The notes below the pieces were generated by a model. The model ran no database searches. It was not told the origin of the DNA and worked only from the letters and a program-made list of their open reading frames with translations. Position numbers and translations under genes: made by a program. This document shows, in pieces, positions 19,020 to 28,848 of a stretch of DNA of 64,000 bases (position 1 is its first letter; each line of letters opens with the position of its first letter). The stretch spans positions 62,001-126,000 of the forward strand of contig CDRNVI010000034.1 in assembly GCA_977017575.1 (NCBI GenBank), read 5' to 3'. The stretch is from Paramoeba atlantica (Eukaryota; Discosea).

Positions 19020-20394
19020 ATTAAAGCTGCCTTAATTAAAGTTGCCCTAATTTTAATTACCCTTAATTGAAGTTTCTACGGTATATCATGTTTTAATTGA
19101 ATTAGTCTTCCATGCAATTCTTTATGCAAAAGAAATTTCTACACGAGCTTAACTTAGAACACGAATTTTCGTGTATTCAAAGGCCTTGCATTTCAGCGTT
19201 TCCGGTAGTAAATCGACATGAACTTCTCCCGTAAGCTCGGAGTTGCCACGAAGTTTGTTTTTTCATGCACTTATAGTGCAGAGATTTGCCTCACTACATG
19301 TCCTTACCCGCATACGACGGGTGGATCAAGTGAGGGTTCGCCCTCGCCGGAGGTGTGCGGGTGCAGAGAGCTGGGGTCCCAGGTGCAGAGAGCTCGGTTG
19401 TCATGTGCAGGTGCAGAGAGCCGGATGCGTAATCCCCATATTACAGTTTCGGGGGCAATCCGGGTGCAGAGAGCTGCGACAGAGCCGAGGTGCAGAGAGC
19501 TGGGCGACCCCCAGGTGCAGAGAGCCGGGAGTCTCGTCGGCGGAGGATACGCCTAGTGGCCCTCAAGGGAGGACACCGTGACGCATGGCCTCTTCGGAAA
19601 GGTAATTGCGAGAGAAGGGGAAGCCGAGAGAGGGAAACACACACTCCAGGGGAGTGATTCGGGAAGGGGTGAAGGGGTGGAAGCGCGTCCCCTGCTTCAA
19701 CAATGGAGGGGGTGCAGACAGTACCTGTAGGTCGCTGTCGAACGGTGATGACCGATGGCGACCGGTGACGACCGATGGCGACCGGTGGCGAACGCTGTAG
19801 GCATTTTTTGAGGTTCGAAGGATCGACCATTAACCATACAAGTCTTCATAAACCACCCTTCATAAATAAGGCACCCCACCTTATTTTTGGCACAACAACG
19901 AAGGCCCCACACAAGCCGCGCTCGTCGTTTTTTGCAACAAGCTCCGGCGTTAGGGTTTCCACGTCTTGCGCTTTATGGCGTTCGAGGAAGAGGTTTTTTC
20001 CCATTGGGACGCACGTCGCGGAACAGTGAACGCAACGTTCCACAAATTACCCTTCTTCGCCGGAGGGCTGGCGGCAATCGAGGCAGACGGATGGCGTTTT
20101 CAAAGTGAACAGCTTATCTTCCCAGGTATCACAAAATTTCTTAGCACAGCGAGAAGTTTGCATTAATGGAACTAAGAAAAATAGTCGGGAATGTATAAAT
20201 TGGTGGTGTATAAAATGCTAAATTGTTTTTGCTGATGTATAATTATATTGATCAGTCGGTCATAAAGTTGAGCATTTTGGTCTTCAAAGTGTCGTTTTCT
20301 GGGAGTCGGTGACGACCGGTGGCGAACGCTGTAGGTATTTTTTGAGACCGTCGAAGGGCCACTTGCACTCCCTCCAATAGAGAGGGACAGTTTC
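19020..20394. other. GC-rich stretch with GGTGCAGAGAGC and CGACCGGTGGCGA repeats
   Basis: From 19365 to 19530 the word GTGCAGAGAGC recurs about seven times at irregular spacing. From 19728 to 19800 the words GACCGATGGCGACCGGTG are in tandem, and CGGTGGCGAACGCTGTAGG..TTTTTTGAG occurs again at about 20311. Short open frames on both strands lack domains and are not called. The composition differs sharply from the AT-rich surroundings, so this may be a decayed mobile element or a transferred segment. Confidence 0.45.
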
Positions 20395-20503
20395 GGCCTT
20401 AGTGCCGGCCGGAAACGGGCATAAAAATACAGTAAGAGTATGCCCGTTGCCGGGGAAAGAAAGGATAAACTCAACAAGGTACAGAAACTGTATCTTTATC
20501 GAT
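20395..20503. repeat. Repeat copy A, with GAAACGGGCAT hairpin
   Basis: This copy contains GAGGGACAG, CCGGAAACGGGCAT...ATGCCCGTTGCCGGGG (a hairpin) and GGTACAGAAACTGTATCTTTATCG. The same order of blocks occurs at 21250-21384. Both copies sit at the 3' side of an LRR coding fragment. Confidence 0.65.
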
Positions 20504-20645
20504 GAAAGACTTACAAGTGCAGAAGGAAGGAGAGTAAGTGTTACATGACCACTTAGCTCATTCGCCGACAGAATTAATGAAACTAGCTTTGACGGAAGGT
20601 GACAAAGATCAATGATTCCCGAGAACTTATTGTACGAGGCTGTGT
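20504..20645 (-). pseudogene. Fragment of a PQEYEL-family LRR gene
   Basis: Read on the minus strand this gives NKFSGIIDLCHLPSKLVSLI and LSANELSGHVTLTLLPSALV, two typical 23-residue repeats of the family. No N-terminal block is attached: upstream the sequence changes abruptly to GC-rich DNA near 20645. It is a broken LRR gene. Confidence 0.7.
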
Positions 20646-21254
20646 TTTTTCATGCAGGGCGAGACCTGCAGAGATATGTAGGCCCAGCAGAGGTAGGCGC
20701 AATCAACGCTCCCTGCTGGTCCTTTTTGCCTTTCTCGGCGACACAGGGAAGTGCGCGGGATATCTGCCCCGGGAAGGCGAAGAGAGGCGGCCTCATCGGG
20801 ATAAGATGTCCCGAGATGCTCAGCGAGCGCAATGCGCCAGGGAAGACATACGGATTTGTAGGACGCGGATGGTATTCCCATCGTACATGCTACAAATGAC
20901 TTCCATGGTTCATGATACAACATGGTCAGGGCCATGGATGCATGCTGGCAAATGGAGTCATGGTTCATGATGCATCATGGGCATCGGGGTCCCACCGAAT
21001 CCGCCACGGCTGGTGAGCAAGAGAGGTGCATAGAACATCCTCTAGAACACGCATGCAACGTGTTTGCTCGCCGTGTGGGAGACTTCCGGTATATGGAAGC
21101 CTCCTGCGCGCAGCAGTACCGGTGTCGCGCGATGGGGAAGACACGCCACGTGGTCCCGTAGTAGGGTCCTGCAGCGCATGGGGACTCGGAACCATGTTCC
21201 GAGCGGGGTGGTGGGAGATGAAGAAAGGGAGGCGCACCCCTACTTTGCGACAAG
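20646..21254. other. GC-rich segment between the two LRR fragments
   Basis: This has no recognisable gene; several overlapping short frames occur on both strands without domains. It contains the direct repeats ATGGTTCATGAT and CATGATACA-like words around 20907-20980. It may be inserted DNA that separated two parts of an LRR gene. Confidence 0.35.
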
Positions 21255-21270
21255 AGGGACAGTTCCTCTC

Positions 21271-21765
21271 CTAGCGCCATCCGGAAACGGGCATTGACAT
21301 AGTAAAAATATGCCCGTTTCCGGGAGAGAAATGATGAGCTAGGAAAATGTACCAACGAGGTACAGAAACTGTATCTTTATCGTTAAAACCGTCAAACCAA
21401 GATAAATGGGGTGGAAGGTTTACGAGATCAATCTCACCTCTAAGTTTGTTGTTGGATACGGAGAATCGGATGAGTGATCTCGGCAGCACGTCCCACTGAA
21501 TCGTGCCTCGTAATTTACGACTCTCTGGATCAAACGCGGTGATTTTGTTTTCATAAGCCTGAACCCCTTCCCATATATCGGCTGTCATGGATGTGTTCCA
21601 AGAGGGAAGGTGATTCTCAATGGTACGTACCATACGCTCGAGACCGTACTCCAGGGGTAGGAGCACACTTCTGACTCTCCCCGCTTTTGCATCCCCACTA
21701 CTCGTATCGGAACAAATAAGAACGTTTGAAGAAGCTTGGCCACATGGCAACTGCAAAAAGCACAT
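21271..21765 (-). pseudogene. Truncated PQEYEL-family LRR gene ending in repeat DNA
   Basis: The ATG at 21765 opens a proper family N-terminus (hydrophobic start, then KAGRVRSVLLPLEYGLERMV and a cap NTSMTADIWEGV). After only two or three repeats the frame runs at about 21384 into the repeat that also lies at 20395-20503, so the last 35 or so residues (ending PGNGHIFTMSMPVSGWR) are encoded by that repeat. The cap has lost the usual second Cys. The remaining 164-residue frame could still be expressed, but it looks like a disrupted copy. Confidence 0.7.
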
Positions 21766-21987
21766 GTTGAACTATTTTGAAAAATTATGAAAAAAGAGTT
21801 CGAAGGAGTCCGCTTTAAGGGCTATGCGCCTGAATAAAGATAGATCTTGGAAAGTATAGGCGTATGAATATTTAGTTTCTTCAACATGGTACATTAGAAT
21901 GTAAACATCGGATTATCTATTTCTAACCGCGATCCTTTCGCATTAGAAAAATGTAAGTCACTAGAAGAATGTACATCACTTCATGAC

Positions 21988-24900
21988 TTACTGTGACAAG
22001 ACCCTTCTGGCTTCCTTCATTTCAGATAAAACAGTAGGAGAAAAGATATTTTCTGTGTTTCCTGGCATGGAGGAACGCTCCAAGTAACTGGCACGTCGCG
22101 TGGGCTTCAGAGTCTTGTCCAATATATTTACTGTTTGTTTTTTCTCTGCCGGACGAAGCTCGGGGTTCGATAGTGCGAGAGAGGAACTTATTGTGTCCGA
22201 CAGCGCGCAAAGCCGTTTGCTTTCATCCGACGTGAGTTCAGCTTGAATGACCCAATACTCTTTTCGATCCAGCCCTTGTGCGACAGCATCCTGTGATACA
22301 AATTTCGAATCTTGTTTTATCTTTTCTTCACTCCTAATCTGAAGTTTGCATGAGAGATAGACTCCATGAAAAGTACCACCGGTTGTGGTCACGAGAAGTG
22401 GACCACTTAATTCAGTTTTCAAAGACGAGGAAGAAGAAGATGAAGTAGACGAAGGTAGAGAAGAATCAAGCCCACTGGGAGCTTTACTTCTCACCGGTTC
22501 CAGCGACTGAGCCCATTCTAACTCTGTAAGGGGGGGCAATGGAAGATGCGCCCCATGGCCTGCGTTTTCCATCGAAGCATCATATGAATTTCGCATCTCG
22601 CCGTAGTAATCACAGAAGAAGCGCGCGTCAATATACGAATTTCGAATAAGGTAATCCATCGCCTCTGGGGGTAGCTGTATTACTCGGGAAGAGCCAAGGT
22701 AGGGAGCCAGGAGCTGAGCTCCAATGATGTTGAGCGTTCGCCCATCTTTTTGAGTGACTACACACACGGCTGCGGGCTTCTGTGCTCGTTTAATTGCAAG
22801 AGACATCGATTGAGCCTCGCGAGATTTTCTGTGCCCTCCGTTTTCGATGTTTTGCTGAAACCACGAAGCTTCTTTTGTCATGGCACTCCACGACCCGTCG
22901 TTGTTTTTACAAAACGTGTAATAGTGAAACAGATTCGGCAGCACTGTGAAGGGATAGAGGACTTGATTGGAAAAAGCTTCGTCGAACGTAGAAGCGGGGC
23001 ACTTGTCTGGGAAAGGGCGTTCCAAGACTTGCTCTTCTGGCGTTGTGGAAGGCGCTACTTTCTGAAACAGTGCAAAAAAGAATCCCGTTTTAAAGGAACG
23101 ATTCTCATGGGGAAGAAGCCGTGCGCACTGCTCGAGATTATCGCTCGCTGAGCAAAATAATTCTGTAAAATTCGAAATCGTACGCAATGGGGAATCCCAC
23201 GCAACCTCTTCAATTGCGGACACAAATCGTTTAAGATGACCCCTGTGTTTATCCGATTCGGTTCGGTTTTCAGCGTAATGTGGCACACACCAGCGACGCA
23301 GCCCCGGACGAAGGCAAACCCCCGAGAAAGAGCTCGGAAGATTTACGTGCCTTAGCTCTACAGAGCCAGCATACTCCCGCAACACAGAGGCCACCACAGC
23401 CTCATTCTCCACAGGGTTGAGACTGCAAGTGGAGTACAGTACACTCCCCCCTACATGGACCAGTCGTAGTGCGCGAGATAAGATTGCGCGCTGGGTGTTA
23501 AAAAGGGTTACCCCCTCGAACGGTCGCCACGTGGCGTTAAGATGAACATCATGACCCATGCGCCCGTCTCCGGAACAAGGGACATCGGCGAGAACGAAAT
23601 CAAAAAACGAACCGCTCGGTTCTACGGTTTGTGACAACGTGAGGGGGTTAGAACTCCACCGGTCGTGTTGTGGGACAACATTGTTGCCTAACACTGTAAT
23701 GTCTTTTGATGCCGTTTTCTCCTCCCCTCTCTCCTCCTCTGGCTGCACACGAACCAGTGGAAAATGCTGTGCGTCATACTGCGTAAGCAGCACTTGAGGA
23801 AACGGAGCTAACGATAACCGTTTCTCCAGATCCCCCCTGCGTGGGCTGTTTTTATCATTCACCACCAGCACCCCTCGCCTTCCGAGGCACTCCGCGAGAC
23901 GCAGTGCTTTATTCCCCGGAGCCGCACATAAGTCCAACACGAAACTCCCGGGTCGGATTCGCGCCCCCAAAAGTGCCGTAGCCAACACCGAACTTAAGGA
24001 TTGAATCCCTAAAAGGTGATGGGTGTGAAGTCGATAGAGCCAACTTTTCATCAAAGGCTCATAGGCAACAAAAACCTCACGTGGAAGATGCGCAAGACAG
24101 GCCTTTTTATTATTTCCCAAGTTTGTTGAATGGATGGAACCCTTCGCATCCCCTACACTCTCAGAGGGTTGTGGCCATCTCCCCATCCTTTGTAGTTTTC
24201 CCTCTAATCCATTCATTGGAGCCTTCCCCTCCTTGGCCTCAAAGGAAGACGCGTAATATTTATTACGCTGCTGCAACTGCAGAAGTGCGGTGCGTAGCCT
24301 TTTCCAATACGGCCACGCGGTGTGGAGCCGTGCCGTTAGGGGGGCATTGAGGTCAATGGGATTTTCAGAACTTCTGTTCTGAACAAAAGAAGAGGTTGTT
24401 GTTGCTGTTGTTGTTTCAGATAGGTAAGCTTGATAGGCAGCTACATCCGCAGCGCTGTGGAGTACGCCTTGCCGGTGGTAGTAGGCGAGGAGCGTATGGC
24501 TGCGATGGGAGGGGAGAGGGAAGGAGAGAGACACGAGATGGGGGGGATAGGGGTGGGAGATTTGAAATTCATGGGAAAGTGTTTTTAGCATGTCGGCGGC
24601 CGTGGTCGTGTCGGGGCTTTGGGGGGAGATCGTAGGGGATTCGGGAAGCAGAGGGGGGAGTTCGGTGGAGGTGGTTCGGTTCGTTTTGGAGCGCAGCTCG
24701 GCGGGGAGGACGGGAAAAAGGGTGCGGGCGAGGAGAAAGGGGTGAATCCCACAACGAAGGGCGAGTTGGTAGTGCTCCACCCCAAGAGGGAATGCAGCTT
24801 CGTTTTTGCAGTAGTGCATAATGCGAAGAGCGTTGTGCCACTGCCGGGTTCGACGTGCGGCAAGAAGAACTGTACTTAGCGTTGCGGGAGTAAGGCGACC

Positions 24901-24999
24901 TTTCGCGTCGTACATTCGAATTTGCCGATGAAGCGACAGAGGGGAGGGGGTGCCGAGGAGGTCGTGCGCCATTTGCTGAATTCGACCGTAAACGTTCAT
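21988..24999 (-). CDS. NSUN2-like RNA (cytosine-5) methyltransferase
   Basis: This 1003-residue protein (ATG at 24999) is of the NOL1/NOP2/sun group, which methylates cytosine C5 in tRNA or other RNA using S-adenosylmethionine. The SAM-binding motif DLCAAPGNKALRLAE begins at D356. The motif IV cysteine is C475 in DVPCSGDGRM, and the catalytic motif VI cysteine is C525 in STCSLNPVENEAV. The CSGDG-M and NP.ENEAV wording is closest to NSUN2. The N-terminal 300 residues are an extension with low-complexity segments, and the C-terminal 300 residues are poorly conserved. Both cysteines are present, so activity is expected. The neighbours are LRR genes and SURF1 on the same strand. A pyrimidine-rich tract with an AG lies about 25 bases before the start. 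Confidence 0.9.
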   Translation of the reverse strand: MNVYGRIQQMAHDLLGTPSPLSLHRQIRMYDAKGRLTPATLSTVLLAARRTRQWHNALRIMHYCKNEAAFPLGVEHYQLALRCGIHPFLLARTLFPVLPAELRSKTNRTTSTELPPLLPESPTISPQSPDTTTAADMLKTLSHEFQISHPYPPHLVSLSFPLPSHRSHTLLAYYHRQGVLHSAADVAAYQAYLSETTTATTTSSFVQNRSSENPIDLNAPLTARLHTAWPYWKRLRTALLQLQQRNKYYASSFEAKEGKAPMNGLEGKLQRMGRWPQPSESVGDAKGSIHSTNLGNNKKACLAHLPREVFVAYEPLMKSWLYRLHTHHLLGIQSLSSVLATALLGARIRPGSFVLDLCAAPGNKALRLAECLGRRGVLVVNDKNSPRRGDLEKRLSLAPFPQVLLTQYDAQHFPLVRVQPEEERGEEKTASKDITVLGNNVVPQHDRWSSNPLTLSQTVEPSGSFFDFVLADVPCSGDGRMGHDVHLNATWRPFEGVTLFNTQRAILSRALRLVHVGGSVLYSTCSLNPVENEAVVASVLREYAGSVELRHVNLPSSFSGVCLRPGLRRWCVPHYAENRTESDKHRGHLKRFVSAIEEVAWDSPLRTISNFTELFCSASDNLEQCARLLPHENRSFKTGFFFALFQKVAPSTTPEEQVLERPFPDKCPASTFDEAFSNQVLYPFTVLPNLFHYYTFCKNNDGSWSAMTKEASWFQQNIENGGHRKSREAQSMSLAIKRAQKPAAVCVVTQKDGRTLNIIGAQLLAPYLGSSRVIQLPPEAMDYLIRNSYIDARFFCDYYGEMRNSYDASMENAGHGAHLPLPPLTELEWAQSLEPVRSKAPSGLDSSLPSSTSSSSSSSLKTELSGPLLVTTTGGTFHGVYLSCKLQIRSEEKIKQDSKFVSQDAVAQGLDRKEYWVIQAELTSDESKRLCALSDTISSSLALSNPELRPAEKKQTVNILDKTLKPTRRASYLERSSMPGNTENIFSPTVLSEMKEARRVLSQ

Positions 25000-25334
25000 T
25001 TTAGTCTATCTTGGTTGAGAAAAACTGGAAAAGGGAAAAACACTATTCTTAACGATCATGCATAATTGTGGCGCTAGGCCTGTATGTCAAGGCTTCATCG
25101 AGTTACAAAAATTAAGAAGAGTGCGCTTCGCATCAAACTGCAATATGAATACTTTACATGTTGTTTTAATCGAAGAAAAAAATATGCGATATTCAATAGT
25201 GATAACCGAAAACATATGAGCGGAGCCGATAAAAAAGTAGCTCCGCGTCAAAAAGTGCGCTGAGCGCCGAGACGTCCATACATGTACCTACGGGTCAAGG
25301 TCCTTTGCTCAAGTTCGGTGTAAGCCGTTTTAAC

Positions 25335-26171
25335 TTACTCTCTTTCTGAAATCTGTGGACGTAGCTTTGCACAAGATGGACCAGTACCAATAAATTCTTC
25401 GAAGAAATTACCAGTGAGATCAAAATATACAAGAGTAGGAGAAACCAATCTTAAGTCCACAATACCAGAAAACCGATTGTTTTCGATCCAAAAGTGTTCT
25501 AGCGCATCCGGCAAAGATCCAAGATCGATAGAACCTTCAAAAATGTTATCGGAAAGCACAAGATGGCGCAACTTAGGAGGAAGCTTGGTAAGCTCCACGG
25601 TCCCTGAAAATGCATTCTCATGGAGAGACAAAACTTCGAGTGTTAGGGGTAGTTGTGTTAAATCGATTTCCTCCGATAGCTTGTTTTGATATAAATGGCA
25701 TTTTTTCAGATGCGACGGAAGTCGAGTCAAATCGATGGGCCCGGAAAATAGATTCATGGCGAGTGCTATCAGCTCCATGCTCTCCGGAAAATTTTCTAAA
25801 GGAATGTTCCCTGAAAGAGAAGTAGATTTAATAACTATTTCCTCGAAATAAAGAAATGATGATAACGTTGCAAAGTTCAGCTCACCACCAATGTTAAGCT
25901 TGTGCCAGGTCAAACCCTGTATTTCTTTGTTCTTGCATCGCACGCCGTTCCATTCGCAAGCAGGGTTAGATAAATTCCATGATGGGAGAGGATTTTCAAC
26001 CTTTGCTACGAGTCGCTCAAGATAGTATTCAAGAGGAAGTAGGGCTCCACTTACTTTTGAAGGTCTGGTGGATTTCGCATATTCATCTGCACAACGGATG
26101 CGCTTTTGCGTAGATAGAAGTGGGTTTAAGAAAGTCATACGAAAAAATACCCTAGGAAGTCTGTAGCACAT
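25335..26171 (-). CDS. Leucine-rich-repeat protein, PQEYEL family
   Basis: This is a 278-residue protein with an ATG start at 26171; a second ATG twelve codons on is an alternative. The family block is modified to LLPLEYYLERLV, followed by the cap NLSNPACEWNGVRC. About eight repeats follow, such as LEVLSLHENAFSGTVELTKL and LRHLVLSDNIFEGSIDLGSL. The LPLEYYLER wording is shared with the truncated copy at 21271-21765, so these two form a subgroup. There is no membrane anchor or catalytic domain. It sits between the NSUN2-like gene and SURF1. Confidence 0.85.
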   Translation of the reverse strand: MCYRLPRVFFRMTFLNPLLSTQKRIRCADEYAKSTRPSKVSGALLPLEYYLERLVAKVENPLPSWNLSNPACEWNGVRCKNKEIQGLTWHKLNIGGELNFATLSSFLYFEEIVIKSTSLSGNIPLENFPESMELIALAMNLFSGPIDLTRLPSHLKKCHLYQNKLSEEIDLTQLPLTLEVLSLHENAFSGTVELTKLPPKLRHLVLSDNIFEGSIDLGSLPDALEHFWIENNRFSGIVDLRLVSPTLVYFDLTGNFFEEFIGTGPSCAKLRPQISERE

Positions 26172-26451
26172 ACATACCTGTACAACTACATTGTATTCGA
26201 CGAAATATTAAGAAAAATGTACAATGAAGTACATTGAAGGTATAGTGCGGATAAGGTATCTATGAAAAAGCGAAACCTAAGATAATCAATACCTATCATG
26301 ACTATATACTCTTTTCGTATCATCAAAGCTCTATTGAGAATAATAAAGAAAAGAGGAATAATACTGACATTTGGTCTTTTGTGAGGAAAAGCATTTTGCG
26401 AGGTTGTACAAACGTCGGACACTCCAAGAATGTCTCCGCAGACTCATACCC

Positions 26452-27564
26452 TCATCTATTCGAGGACACACCCTCTTTTTTCTGTGATGCCATCTTACTC
26501 ACTAATTCTGCCCTCTTCGCGCTACGTATCGAGGATTCTGCCACCTGCAGCGTGCGCCTCAGACAAAGTAGCGAAAGTGCGCATGCAGAGAACCAAAAAA
26601 TCGAATAGAACAAGTGACCATTGGGCGTGACATAGTACTCCGGTAGTTGTGTCTCGGACGCACGCTTCGGAAAGATTTCCCCGTTCACCACCACCCGCGC
26701 AATATCCTCCTCCTCCGGAATACGAATATAATACCTTCGTAAGGGGTGCGGAAACACAGACGTCTTTCCTCCTCCCCCCATTTTCATTTCCCCACCATCC
26801 TTTCCCCCCCTCTCCCCACCACTCTTTTCCTCCCCCTCCTCTTCCTCCCTTACCCCTCCCGTGGTGGAGCGCTGTTGTCGGCTCCACGTTTGGAACTTCC
26901 TACAGTACCCCGCGGCCATCTCATACGGCCGAAACAACGACCAGGCCCGTCCCATCGGAGCTCGATGGGCCGGGGGGTTGCGCCCGCCCCACCACGAGGA
27001 GGCGTCCTCCTCATACCGCACACTCCCACGCAGCCGGGTGGACCGGTTTGTGGTGGTGCGGAGGTATTTTTGGAGGAACACCCCCCCCTTGAAGGCGTCG
27101 ATCGGGACCCACCCGAGATCAACCATCACCAGCGAGCCGTCAGGGTCGCAGTGAAACGGACACAGCGCGTGGAACCCCCCGCGGTCCTCTCCCCAGGAGG
27201 GGGAACCGACTCGGGGAGTCGTATTGTTAGGATTCGAAGGCGTAGGACTACTGCTACTCGTACTACTGCCTTTGTGTAAACCCGTAGAGGCGTTCCCGAC
27301 ACGGATGGCATCCGCTGGGGCACTACGGGGTCCCACCAGGACGGTTTCGTTAAAGTCGAAACAGCCGTGGAGGGCGACGGGCTGGAATAAGGAGGGGACG
27401 GCGGACCCGGGGGGTGGGAGGGTGTCCAGGGGGGTGGAATGGACGTTGTCCTGGAGGGAGAGGATGTGTTGCTTCCATTGACGACGGAATAGCTGCCACA
27501 CCCCCGCGTTGAAACACAGTACCCCGGAGCCAGCGAAGGCAAAGACGGTGCCGCGAAGGCCCAT
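26452..27564 (-). CDS. SURF1: SURF1 family cytochrome c oxidase assembly factor
   Basis: This 370-residue protein starts at ATG 27564. SURF1 sits in the mitochondrial inner membrane and helps insert heme a into COX1. Family signs are: an N-terminal hydrophobic segment followed by GVWQLFRRQWKQHIL; the FQPVALHGCFDFNETVLVGP block; GFHALCPF...GSLVMVDLGWVP; YYVTPNGHLFY; and a C-terminal membrane segment (YSIFWFSACALSLLCL). The middle contains a Gly-rich insertion (GGERGGKDGGEMKMGGGGK), which is unusual and may be a loop. A pyrimidine-rich 5' flank of about 90 bases precedes the start on the coding strand. Confidence 0.88.
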   Translation of the reverse strand: MGLRGTVFAFAGSGVLCFNAGVWQLFRRQWKQHILSLQDNVHSTPLDTLPPPGSAVPSLFQPVALHGCFDFNETVLVGPRSAPADAIRVGNASTGLHKGSSTSSSSPTPSNPNNTTPRVGSPSWGEDRGGFHALCPFHCDPDGSLVMVDLGWVPIDAFKGGVFLQKYLRTTTNRSTRLRGSVRYEEDASSWWGGRNPPAHRAPMGRAWSLFRPYEMAAGYCRKFQTWSRQQRSTTGGVREEEEGEEKSGGERGGKDGGEMKMGGGGKTSVFPHPLRRYYIRIPEEEDIARVVVNGEIFPKRASETQLPEYYVTPNGHLFYSIFWFSACALSLLCLRRTLQVAESSIRSAKRAELVSKMASQKKEGVSSNR

Positions 27565-28084
27565 GGTGGGGGGAAAGAGGGAGAGAGGGGAGAAAAAAAG
27601 GGGTTCCTAGGGAGGGGATTTAGAAAAGAGTGGTGGTGGAGAGGAGTGGCTTGGGGTGAGTGGAAGGGGGCTGATCCACTTCCTTGATTTATCGTCCAAG
27701 AATACTCTCCCTTTCACAATTCTTTATAAATATAAATTACCGTGCGCGTAAAAATTAAGGGTAATTATAATCATTGCAGCAAAAATTAGTACAATATTAA
27801 TTAGTGCAGAAAATTGTTCTTAAAAACGCTCTGCACTAATTAGAGGGTTGAAACTAGAGAAACAATCAAGTTGACGATGATGCCGTATCTGAGGATAGCT
27901 GTTTGCAGATGACATAAGCAATACAAAGATCATGGTCAATACTATGATCCTCGAAAGCGTGGTAAAATTATTGTACTAGATCAGAATATTTTGAAAGAAA
28001 TACTTGAAAAATTTCAAAAACTACGTCACTTAAGAGTCCAAATGCCCAAAATCGGCGGACTCTTAAGTAGGGGGGGGTACAGTA
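27565..28084. other. Non-coding flank with TTAATTAGTGCAG repeat fragments
   Basis: The first 100 bases are the pyrimidine-rich (minus-strand) leader of SURF1. Near 27775-27845, ATTAGTGCAG and CTGCACTAATTAG form an inverted pair related to the subterminal words of the pogo-like element at 12.2 kb. No gene is seen. Confidence 0.45.
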
Positions 28085-28205
28085 CGATAGTATTTATAAT
28101 TAAGATTGTAAATTATAATTAAGATTATAAATTATAATTAAGATATCATTCAAATAAGGATATTTTCGACGAAAAAATCCTTAAAATCGTAAGTAAATAC
28201 TATCG
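28085..28205. mobile_element. TA-flanked inverted-repeat element, 121 bp
   Basis: CGATAGTATTTA at 28085 and its complement TAAATACTATCG ending at 28205 are flanked by TA at 28083-28084 and 28206-28207. The middle has three copies of a TTATAATTAAGAT-like word. Confidence 0.8.
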
Positions 28206-28848
28206 TAATTGAATTCAGCACTGTATTGTTTTGTTTTTTTTCATTGTTCATGCCTTAAAGAGCACTCGCGTTCTTTCGGAGGAAAATTTTCGGAAGCCTC
28301 TGGTTCACCGCCCGGACAGACCAAAGTCACGCATAGAATGCTTCTTGGGGCGGTCTATAGTGAGACAGGGTCTTTTTCAGAGACTGACCATACTTTTCTT
28401 GTACATGAAGACGCGGTTAACCTATAGGTAGAACGTCACGAGAAGACAGGTGACGTACAGGATCCAGAAAGGAAGCAAACACGCAATTTGTGCTCTCCTG
28501 GCTTAGTGGAAGCAGACTTAAAGGTTGTTGATGAACCGGACCGAGATGTCCCACGTCCTTCCTGGAACTTTATTCTGCACAAGGTCCGTAAGGCGGGGTT
28601 CCAGTGTTCGAAATGGTCTTTGAAGCGTCTGTACCAAAAGAAATTGAAACTACATTTCTATTTTTAATTGTTATTTAATTGGTTAATGTATATAATTGGT
28701 TAATTGGGCTATTTTTAATTGGTGTCGGTCGAGAAAAGGACACTAATTTAAAGTACACCAATTTTTACGACACTAATTTATCTTTCAAACAACTACTTCA
28801 TGAATACAAGAAAAAATCGCATGGAAAAATAATAAATTGATACTTATA
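28206..28848. other. Stretch without a supported gene
   Basis: Two overlapping plus-strand frames of about 70 codons at 28209-28431 have no recognisable domain. From 28670 to 28760 the word TTTAATTGGTTAAT recurs. Nothing else is seen. Confidence 0.4.
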
